Below, one piece after another: positions 1-6,414 of a stretch of DNA of 11,175 nt. Numbering within the stretch: the stretch's first letter is position 1; each line of letters begins with the position of its first letter. Origin of the DNA: Goniomonas avonlea (taxonomy: Eukaryota > Cryptophyceae > Goniomonadida > Goniomonadaceae); the NCBI GenBank assembly GCA_003573635.1, contig QUTJ01031377.1, positions 1-11,175 on the forward strand, written 5' to 3'. Both the position numbers and the translations under genes were made by a program. The notes below the pieces were generated by a model that saw nothing but the letters and a program-made list of their open reading frames with translations, was not told where the DNA came from and did not search any database.

Positions 1-392
1 GGCTGTGTGTGTGTGACAGAGAGCGAACACTGTCGTTCCCCTACGCACCTCTACCCAGTGACACTGGAAGTTGGCGGTTTTCCCGAAGGACTTCGCGTAC
101 GAGGATTCGCTCATAACGACCTTGATAAACCTCGTCGGATGAGGCCACCCGGGTAAGAGATCTTCGTGCGTCCTCTGCAGGTGAATGTTACAGCACATGT
201 TGACGCAGATGGGGAATGAGCCGCTTAGGAAAAAAGGCACAGGAACAAGAAAACAGCAGGCACCTCAGAGAGGCCTTGGGTGTCCTTTTCACCAACACCA
301 GTGTCTTGCCACGTGGTGCCGTCCATCGAGCAGAAAATCTGGAGCTGATGTTAGAGGCGATCCAAAAAGCTCACAACGTGCGGGGCACCTGA
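1..392 (+). CDS. C-terminal exons of an unknown protein (5' end outside window)
   Basis: Two exons are inferred. The upstream exon ends at 152 (phase 2) before a GTAAGA donor at 153; the intron is 153-208 (56 nt, acceptor GACGCAG); the last exon is 209-392, with TGA at 390-392. Only this acceptor keeps the frame open; the nearer AGs at 180 and 193 give immediate stops. The joined frame reads through EVGGFPEGLRVRGF, then SRLGKKAQEQENSRHLREAL, and finishes with NLELMLEAIQKAHNVRGT. The tail is helical and charged. The frame is open back to base 1, but a pyrimidine tract ending CTACCCAG at 58 suggests the visible exon may really start at 59, making 1-58 intron. I do not recognise the family. It is convergent with the EF-hand gene, with about 196 bp between the two stops. 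The intron/exon calls rest on frame continuity and splice motifs only. Confidence 0.6.
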
Positions 393-588
393 TATTGCAT
401 TGCTCGGGGCCCAACCTCTGATTCTTCCAGTTTCCACCTGCGTGCAATGAGATACGCCATATGTGTGACTGAACCTGGCTCACCGAATTGTAAAACCGCG
501 CACGAACAGTCCCAGTTCCGCATTGGTGGTGTCCAGTTCCACCCAAAACCATGGCGCGGGTTGCCCCTTCAAGCTGAGGCGACCTGCA

Positions 589-1173
589 TCATTGGTTACC
601 ATGGGGGAAAAGAGGAGATGGAGTGCAACCAGTATTCCAGCACCAGTCTCTCTTGCGTGGGCCCTCAATGAGCCTAACGGCGGTCTGCGGCTTGTCTGAT
701 TTCGGCTGTGTGTGAGCCATGTCTGACACAAACGTTGGTTGGTTACCGTTGTGTTCTTCCTCAACTTCAGACGACGCCTTAGCTCGTACAAATGTCAAGT
801 CTTGCAGATCGTCTGGGACTGCCTCCTCCAAGAACAGGGGCTCCGGGGCCTCCTCCACCTCGAAAAGTGCCGAGAGAGCTGCCAGCTGAACCTTGCCCGT
901 GCGTTCAGGATCGAGCGCATTGGTGAGGTCACCAATCTGCTTGCGTGAAAGAGGCGTTGCTATGGACTCAACTGCAGTTCGAAACTCGAAGTGGGACAAT
1001 GCTCCGTCGTGGTCGGTATCTTTCTGCTTGCAACAGCGGTACAGGGTGTCGCAAAAGTTAACTGTCAACAAGGAGCCAATCTCCGCGACAACCACTTGCA
1101 GACCCTCTCTGCGTTCTGAGAGCCCGAGCGAGGTCAGTGTCCCGGCATCTTTCCCGAGGATCGCGTCGCTCAT
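589..1173 (-). CDS. EF-hand calcium-binding protein, uncharacterised
   Basis: An uninterrupted 194-residue frame from ATG at 1173-1171. Residues 52-63 form a textbook EF-hand loop, DTDHDGALSHFE: Asp at loop positions 1, 3 and 5, Gly at 6 and Glu at 12. It is preceded by an amphipathic helix (NFCDTLYRCCKQK) and followed by FRTAVESI. A second loop, 36 residues later (DPERTGKVQLAA, 88-99), keeps Asp1 and Gly6 but has Ala instead of Glu at 12, so it probably binds calcium poorly or not at all. This gives one functional hand plus one degenerate partner, a common paired arrangement. A short acidic stretch follows (FEVEEAPEPLFLEEAVPDD). After about residue 143 the sequence looks less like coding: a possible 41-nt intron (746-706, GTAACC...CACACAG) would replace the last 50 or so residues with a short tail ending AEIRQAADRR. 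The molecular target is unknown. Its start faces the small + strand gene, so the two may share a promoter region. Confidence 0.72.
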   Translation of the reverse strand: MSDAILGKDAGTLTSLGLSERREGLQVVVAEIGSLLTVNFCDTLYRCCKQKDTDHDGALSHFEFRTAVESIATPLSRKQIGDLTNALDPERTGKVQLAALSALFEVEEAPEPLFLEEAVPDDLQDLTFVRAKASSEVEEEHNGNQPTFVSDMAHTQPKSDKPQTAVRLIEGPRKRDWCWNTGCTPSPLFPHGNQ

Positions 1174-1379
1174 CGTCCGCCCTCACCGATTTCCACGGCG
1201 GTGCCTTTCTCTGCCTTCGCGTAGCAAACTGCCTTAACGAAGTTCCTCATACTATCTGTGTCAACGCTAATTACTCGATAACTGGGAAAAGTCGCAGAAC
1301 CTGAAAATAATCCGATTATCCAAATGCGGATGAGCGCTCGAAATAAAACCCCTGCGGCCTTTCCTTCCTCCCCAGCCAG
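1174..1379. promoter_or_regulatory. Divergent promoter region between EF-hand gene and 61-aa gene
   Basis: This stretch lies between two divergent starts, so it must hold both promoters unless one lies further away. It is more AT-rich than the flanking coding DNA and has no credible reading frame. The clearest motif is a perfect dyad with a single central base, ATAATC-C-GATTAT at 1307-1319. The last 40 bases before 1380 are pyrimidine-rich and probably form the first non-coding exon of the + strand gene. No canonical TATA box is evident. The extent is inferred from gene positions, not from promoter motifs. Confidence 0.4.
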
Positions 1380-1489
1380 GTGATTCTCCCTTCCATGTTT
1401 CAGCGGTCGTTGCTCTTGCTGCCTGTCTTGCCGTGTTGTTTCCCTGTTCCTTCCACTCTTGCCACGATCGTTGCTGACTCTGGCTGCAG
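1380..1489 (+). other. Probable 5'-UTR intron of the 61-aa protein gene
   Basis: The donor is CCAG|GTGATT at 1380. The acceptor GGCTGCAG ends at 1489, two bases before the ATG at 1492. A CTGAC branch-like motif sits about a dozen bases before the acceptor, and much of the 110 nt is pyrimidine-rich. Removing it gives a leader ending CAATG directly at the start codon. At 110 nt it is about twice the size of the introns in neighbouring coding exons, which is common for leader introns of strongly expressed genes. Upstream ATGs at 1324 and inside the intron do not join the coding frame, so I treat the leader as non-coding. Confidence 0.55.
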
Positions 1490-1491
1490 CA

Positions 1492-1677
1492 ATGTTCCAG
1501 CTTTTGTACGGAAAGACCGCCGCGTCCCTCTACGCCCAGGCCGCTGGCCAGAACGCCAAGGCCCGTCAGCTGTACAACCAGTCCGCGGACACCTACTACA
1601 AGGCCAACGACGCCGCGGCCTACGACGACTGGGTCCGCGCCCGCAACCACTGGGACTACTTCTACAACCGCTCTTAA
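1492..1677 (+). CDS. Small 61-aa protein with strong codon bias, unknown function
   Basis: ATG at 1492, TAA at 1675-1677. The protein begins MFQLLYGKTAASLYAQAAGQ and ends with WVRARNHWDYFYNRS. It is rich in Tyr, Ala, Asn and Asp, with a YDDW...HWDYFY aromatic C-terminus, and has no transmembrane span or Cys. An in-frame ATG at 1459 would add 11 residues, but those bases fall inside the inferred leader intron, so 1492 is chosen. Codon use is extreme: nearly all third positions are C or G (GCC, AAC, TAC, GAC, CAG, AAG), far stronger than in neighbouring genes. Together with the leader intron this suggests very high expression. I do not recognise the family. The amphipathic, aromatic, sub-70-residue character would fit a subunit of a large complex, for example a respiratory or ATP-synthase accessory subunit, but that is speculation. 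Confidence 0.75.
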   Translation: MFQLLYGKTAASLYAQAAGQNAKARQLYNQSADTYYKANDAAAYDDWVRARNHWDYFYNRS

Positions 1678-2547
1678 ATCATCCCGCTAGGACTCATGGC
1701 CGGAGGTGTTTTGACGGCATGATGATAGTGGAATGAAACCGAATGGTTTTAACTGTTCTCAGCTGTCAGGCTTTATTCTCTGATTCTACTATGTTTGCTG
1801 TGCATCTTCCCGATTCCCCCCTTGTCTTTTCCCTTGTTTTCTCTGGAGTTCGCGATTGAGCATCCATGCATGCTAAAAATAGCACACCGGAAGTTGAGCT
1901 GTTCTCCCACTGAGAACGACCGAAATTGTCTCGGTTGGTAGTGCCTCAACAAATTCAAGAGGTTTTACAAACAGAATCGTTGATTTCGAGTTGGTGGTGC
2001 GCTGATGGCTGATGAACTTTCTGGAACTTGAACCCCACCCCCTCGTTCGGAGCTGGCGATCGTGATATGTGCAAGGAATAATGAGCTACAGTGATTGAAC
2101 AGTGATAGTGATCATGGAAACAGAGCATCTGGGAGGAGAGTCGTCGACACCAGTCGTTGTCGCGCCAATGAGCAGAGTAGAGATAATATATTCCAGGTGT
2201 TTCTGCGGCGAAAAGTTTCGTCCCCTTGGGTCCAATTGTCTTGACCTTTGTGGCGCGTGCTGGAGGGACATAGTCGCTACGTGGTGCATGCATTGCCAAC
2301 TTGCGTGATCAACGTCTACATCTTCTGCTGCTTTCGGCTAGCAAGATGTGCTGTGTTCTCACCAGCTTCATGGTTTCTTCATTTGTCCATCCAACTTCAT
2401 GGGAATGACGAGTCACAAGAATCCTGTGCCTCGGTCAAAGGGCGGAGCGGGTTGATGCTGAATGACAGAGGTTGCATAGTGTCTCGCACGATCGTAGATG
2501 AGATTTTTCTTCATTTGAGTCAACCCTCCCCCTAACTGGCGCGAAAC
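1678..2547. other. Intergenic stretch with no confident gene
   Basis: These 870 bp hold the 3' flank of the 61-aa gene and the 3' flank of the coiled-coil gene (both point into it). Base composition is more AT-rich than in coding regions, and frames on both strands are short without clear codon bias. The only frame of note is + strand 2102-2308 (68 residues). Its end contains CFCG, LCGACW and CMHC, a Cys spacing that superficially resembles a zinc ribbon. It lacks supporting features and is not called a gene. The opposite strand has an overlapping 114-residue frame (1955-2299), also unsupported. No tRNA, strong hairpin or tandem repeat was seen. Confidence 0.5.
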
Positions 2548-5500
2548 TTAAAAGATGTTCCGGTCCACTGGAGAATCCTCGTCCTGAAACCGGACATTCT
2601 TGTAGTTGGCGTCCGTCAACTCCTGCTCCTCCTGCCAAAAACGTAAGCAAGAGCCAAAAAAAAGAGTAAGCAAGCGCGAAACGAGGAGGAAGACGTACCT
2701 GCTTGTACTGTCGCATGTTGGCTGTAGCCATGGCGTTGAGCTCTGGGGTTCGCCCCCGGAACTCTCCAGCTGGTGTGTGTGCCTTGGCTCCGTTGGGTGT
2801 CTCAGCGTCTTTCTCCGCTCCCTCCAGCGCACGGGCAGCGCCCTATCGAGAGTTAAACAGCGGAAACAAGATATTGTGATGTGACGAGTAACAGGCACTG
2901 GGATACGAGGGGGAGAGGAGACACGGCAAGCAAGCAGACACATGATGGGTTCTTGCAACGTTGAGAGGGAGTGGCAGGGGGAGAAATGAGATCAGAGACA
3001 CCAAAGAGAAGCAGACACGTGAGTTGTTGCAACGTTGAGAGGGGGGGGGGGGGAAGTGATACAAAGACAGAGACTGCCAGACACACCTCATGCTCGCCGT
3101 TGAGGTAGTTAACCGAGGCCTCGTAGTTATCCACAGCACTGCCGCCTCTTGGTGCCTGTTCAACTCCATCAAAACATGACTCTGGGGGGTCGAGGAACGG
3201 AGACACAGTGACAGGGATGACGGAGGCAACTAGCGAACAGGGGGGGAGTGGGAGGGAGGGAGGTTCGGGTGGAAGGGAGGGGGTGGGAGTGGGAACTCAG
3301 ACGGTTGAGACAGTTCAGAAGCGTCTTAGCGAACAGGGAGGGAGGAGGAACGGGCGGAAGAGTGGGAGGGAGTGGGAACTCAGACGGTTGAACCCAAGAC
3401 AGTTCAGAAGCACGAACAGGGAGGGAGGGAGGGAGGAACGCGCGGAAGAGTGTGAGTGGGAACTCAGACGGTTGAGCCCGAGGCAGTTCAAAGCTCTGCC
3501 TGGTCACTCCTGCCACTCCTGCCTCCTAACTCCCCTCCATGCAACTACAACAGCAAACAGTGATTGGTGTGAGGGACAACCAACGCACGTTGTTGTTGCG
3601 GGCCGCTTGCTGTGCGCGCTCCTTCTTGCGCAGAAGCGCCTTAATTTTTGCCTCCTCGGCCCTCTCCCGCTGCAAACACACGTGAGCCGGCCACGACCCC
3701 TTTCCTTTACCCCATACAGATGGTGATCACGAGGGACAGCGAAGCCACTGTGAACGCCACAGAGCACAACCCTAAACACGCACTCGCGACATATGGAGCA
3801 ACATGGAAGCTGACGCAATCAGAGCGTTGGAGTGCTGCCAACTCTCTGCTAAATCAGGGTGGTGCTCTGTGTTTACTCTCGGCTCAACCAGAGTGTTGGG
3901 GTGGTGCCGACTCTCTGCTAATCATGACGTGCCACCAAGCACCCACACACGTGGCCGCAATAGACGTGAGGCTCTCGTCACGCACCACCAATATCAACCA
4001 ATAACACCCTGCATTCTATTCCTGCCCACAATTCTCACAGTTCTCGTTCTCATCACACATCACCCCGATCAACCCCTGCACGCGTCGCCGACACCCTGCA
4101 TTCTGTTCCTGCCCACAATTCTCACAGTTGTCACTCTATTCTCGCTCCCATCACACACACAAGCACGCAGGCCAGATACCTTGTGCTCTGTCGCACATCC
4201 TGTCACACCTGCACAGCGCGGTCTGCCTTGACCTTCTTAAGGCGCCGAGCTGCCTCTTAGCAGCATTCTATACCTGCCCCACAATTCTCACAGTTCTCGC
4301 TCTGTCGAGCTGCCTCGTAGCAGCACCGACAGTGTGATCAACACCCCGCTCGTACTTGCGAGGCATCGTGTGTGTTCTATGCGACAGGAATTCTAGGTGA
4401 CACCTCGACAGGCAAACGCGACAAGGGTGGCAACGTTGCTTCAAGATGACTCTCTCTCTCTGTGTGTGTGTGTGTCTGCCTGTTTCCCTCTCTCCCGGAT
4501 GGCAACTTTCTGATCAGAGTTGACTCTCTCCTTCTGTCTCTCGGAATAGAACGCAGTCACACCTGCACGGCGCGGTCTGCATCAGCCTTGGCCTTCTTCA
4601 GCCGGTCGAGCTGCCTCTTAGCAGCGCCGACAGTGCGATCGACAGCCCGCTCGTACTTGTCACGTGCGTCGGCGGCGGCACCGACGGCCACGTCTGGCGA
4701 AGCCATGACGGCCTTGGGTTTCGGCTGCGGGAGCAACGTTGTGGAGTGCTTCGGCGCATCCTGCACCGTTCGCAGTCAGCAAACGGAGGCCAAGGCTAGA
4801 GTGCGCAGGTGTCGCACCTGGGCAGCGCGGAGCTTGGCAGCGATTTCGGACTTATCGTTGGCCGCGGCTTGAAGAGCCGCAGCAACAACACCGGCTTCCA
4901 GCGCTGCCTTACGGTCAGCACCTTCAGCGGCCAATGCCGCAGCGTCGGCATTGTGCTCGGCGAGGCGGGCGGCCTCACTGTGCTTGCCTGCGCGGGCCTG
5001 CAACTTGGCAGCCCTTCGGAGGATTTAGGCCATGCACACTAACGAGCGCAACAATATTGCACCTGGCGGCAGCCTGCTTGGCACGCTCGGTTGCTGAGAG
5101 CGCCAAGCGCTTGCTGTTGTCCATTGTGGTGGTGAGCTCTGCGAGCTTCTTGGCGAGCTGGCCCTCAATCTACAACGCATTCAGAACTGATACTCTGGAA
5201 ATAAAATAGACCAACCTTCATCTTCAAAGCAGAAGCTTTGTCCATATGCTTGCGAGCAATGTCAGAGAGCGCAGCCGCGCGGATTCGTCGAGCCATTGCT
5301 GTCTTCAACTCAGCGTTTGATTTTTTGGACAAGGCAGCGGCTTCGTGACGAATTTCCTTCAGGGTAGATTTCTCACGCCGGGTACGCCCACCCAGCTGAA
5401 CGACCGAGTCAGACAAGCCCAGGGTCGAACCAATCACCCTACCAGTTCCGCGTGACGAGCTTCCCGGTCCGCCGCGTGGCTCTTCTCAGAAGCCTTCAAA

Positions 5501-6010
5501 GAATAATCACCGAACGCATCAGTCTTTGTTTCAGCATCGGCCTCGTACTGCTCCGGGTCAGTGCTCCACCAGAGCGGGGGGGTTCAATCACCGACCTTGG
5601 ACACTTTGCTGGATTCAGAATCAAGTTCTGCCTGCAGCTTTGACAATCGCTGTTGCAGATGATCCCTTTTTTGCTTGGCGATATTGAGAGCAAGCTCCCC
5701 GTTGCGGACCTCCAGGGAGGCAGCATCCAGCTGCTTCTGGTGCTCATCGGCCCGCTGTTTGGCCGATTCGACCTCTGTCAGACCAACCTTGGCCAGAAGC
5801 CCGATCCCCGGTGTCGCGGGAGCCTTAGCCTAGCAAAACACAGGTTAATGAACTTGCTGCTTGGAACCCTGTCAAGGCGCAAGAGCTCACCTCGAGTGAC
5901 ACCCGGCCAAGGGACACATCGTGATCCACGAGGGTCAGCGCAGCCACTGTGAACGCCACGGAGCACAACGCAACGGCCAAAACGTGCACTCGCGACATAC
6001 GGAGCAACAT
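2548..6010 (-). CDS. Multi-exon signal-peptide coiled-coil protein (about 513 aa)
   Basis: I reconstructed eleven exons: 6010-5891, 5829-5596, 5547-5443, 5395-5216, 5169-5063, 5013-4818, 4760-4563, 3669-3589, about 3179-3087, 2842-2699, 2631-2548 (TAA). Every junction has GT and AG and keeps frame; all are phase 0 except the 5063/5013 junction (phase 2). Exon 1 encodes MLLRMSRVHVLAVALCSVAF and more hydrophobic residues, a typical signal peptide. Residues about 41-410 are Ala/Lys/Glu/Gln/Arg-rich and predicted to form long coiled coil, for example QKRDHLQQRLSKLQAELDSE and KSNAELKTAMARRIRAAALS. The last 100 residues are polar and acidic, ending DEDSPVDRNIF. There is no catalytic motif. I infer a secreted or endomembrane-lumen structural filament protein; the family is not recognised. 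Least certain are the start of exon 9 (3181, 3179 or 3155) and the weak donor GTCGGT at 5595. Introns 1-6 and 10 are 46-67 nt; introns 7, 8 and 9 are about 893, 409 and 244 nt and full of duplications. Confidence 0.72.
2934..3086. repeat. Two-copy tandem repeat (77-bp period) inside intron 9
   Basis: Copy 1 starts at 2934 and copy 2 at 3011. Each begins GCAGACAC.TGA and contains TTGCAACGTTGAGAGGG. The second copy carries a run of 13 G at 3041-3053, which on the coding (-) strand becomes a C tract following the donor. The array makes up more than half of the 244-nt intron 9 of the coiled-coil gene, so it probably arose by tandem duplication of intron sequence. Confidence 0.7.
3235..3492. repeat. 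Three-copy G-rich minisatellite inside intron 8
   Basis: The units begin with GAACAGGG at 3235, 3331 and 3414 (96, 83 and 79 bp). Each has a purine-rich GGGAGGGAGGG part, then GTGGGAACTCAGACGGTTGA, then a CAGTTC(A)AAGC end. The purine/pyrimidine asymmetry puts the pyrimidine strand on the transcript of the coiled-coil gene. Copies differ by length changes in the G-rich part. The + strand G runs could form G-quadruplexes. Long open frames across this array on both strands are composition artefacts. Confidence 0.75.
3722..3815 (-). pseudogene. Decayed copy of exon 1 (signal-peptide exon) within intron 7
   Basis: This segment aligns along its whole length with 5921-6021, which covers the start codon and most of exon 1 of the coiled-coil gene plus a few upstream bases. 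Shared tracts include GCCACTGTGAACGCCAC and GGAGCAACATGGAAGCTGAC. The copied ATG is at 3804-3802. The frame begins MLLHMSRVRV and then hits TAG, because a deletion in the hydrophobic core replaced TTTTGGCCGTTGCG with TTTAGGG. It therefore cannot encode a signal peptide. It lies only about 50 bp upstream of exon 8, in the gene's own orientation. It is best explained as a duplication fragment; an alternative promoter or non-coding first exon is possible. Confidence 0.75.
3820..3924. repeat. Two-copy repeat (69-bp period) in intron 7
   Basis: CAGAGCGTTGGAGTGCTGCC at 3820 recurs as CAGAGTGTTGGGGTGGTGCC at 3889, each followed by AACTCTCTGCTAA or GACTCTCTGCTAA. The first unit adjoins the exon 1 copy directly. 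It is a further local tandem duplication within the enlarged intron and has no coding potential. Confidence 0.7.
4012..4137. repeat. Two tandem copies of a ~39-bp unit in intron 7
   Basis: The unit CATTCT.TTCCTGCCCACAATTCTCACAG occurs at 4012-4050 and 4099-4137 (period 87 bp, both preceded by CACCCTG). A third copy lies at 4264-4302 inside the exon 7 copy. In transcript orientation the core reads CTGTGAGAATTGTGGGCAGG. Function unknown. Confidence 0.7.
4202..4361 (-). pseudogene. Decayed copy of exon 7 interrupted by a 42-nt unit
   Basis: Aligns with 4557-4667, the 3' part of exon 7 and its splice donor. Shared tracts include CACACCTGCACGGCGCGGTCTG (one mismatch in the copy), GAGCTGCCTCTTAGCAG and CCCGCTCGTACTTG. 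The copy has lost six bases and gained a 42-nt insertion (4264-4305) flanked by an 18-bp duplication of the exon sequence (CGAGCTGCCTC.TAGCAG at 4246-4263 and 4306-4323). The insertion breaks the frame and introduces a stop. It lies in intron 7 in the same orientation as the parent exon. Confidence 0.75.
4451..4478. repeat. Short (TC)n/(TG)n microsatellite in intron 7
   Basis: A CTCTCTCTCTC tract passes directly into GTGTGTGTGTGTGTCTG. It lies within intron 7, upstream (transcript sense) of the exon 7 copy. It is a simple repeat of no visible function. Confidence 0.7.
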
Positions 6011-6414
6011 GGAAGCTGACGAGTCATGACGTGGACCTGTCAGGGCCGATACTGCCCTCATCTTCCGCTCAGAGCAAGCAATGCACTTGCTTGTTGACGA
6101 GCAGGCCAGGGGTCGCCCTATTTTCGTTTGACAACCCCTGGGTTTCCTCCGTCAACGTTTGACTCCGTCATTAATTACGTATTACATGCCGATACAATAA
6201 TCAATTGCGTCGTCCAAATTGTGCCCAAATTGTGCCCCTGCTGGGGCGGCCTGGGTTGCCCCAAATTGTACCGAGAAAACCCAAGGAACCCCCCCCACAA
6301 GGGGGGCGCTTGTCACGGAGGTCACGTGTCATTTTCGACAGGGGATTGACGCCCCAGTTCGTGTGTGAGCGAGTGCAAGGTCTTGCTCGCTCCGCGACGG
6401 CTAACAACAAAACT
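6011..6414. promoter_or_regulatory. Divergent promoter region of the coiled-coil and F-box genes
   Basis: The 404 bp between two divergent starts hold the 5' flanks of both genes. About 6168-6210 is an AT-rich island (TTAATTACGTATTACATGCC). Next come three copies of CCAAATTGT at 6214-6222, 6225-6233 and 6261-6269; the first two are spaced 11 bp, one helical turn. 6291-6307 is a run of C, then ACAA, then a run of G. An open + frame extends upstream of the F-box ATG to 6205, but it runs through these repeats and looks non-coding. Assignment as promoter is by position; the repeated nonamer is the best candidate protein-binding site. Confidence 0.45.

Noticed and set aside
289-552. An 87-residue - strand frame opposite the first gene
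   Set aside because: The + strand frame over 210-392 has clear coding character (LELMLEAIQKAHNVRGT then stop) and joins across a consistent intron; the - frame is its shadow.
3169-3726. Long Pro/Leu- or Gly/Arg-rich open frames on both strands
   Set aside because: They run through a purine/pyrimidine-asymmetric minisatellite and its flanks; stops are scarce because of composition. The repeat sits in intron 8.
5420-5432. GGTTCGACCC on the - strand, like a tRNA T-loop/B box
   Set aside because: It lies within a 47-nt intron of the coiled-coil gene, with no A box, acceptor stem or anticodon arm around it.
6205-6414. N-terminal extension of the F-box frame to 6205
   Set aside because: The extra 70 residues come from the repeat-rich promoter; the ATG at 6415 has a purine at -3-like context (AAAACTATG) and is followed at once by coding-type sequence and the F-box.
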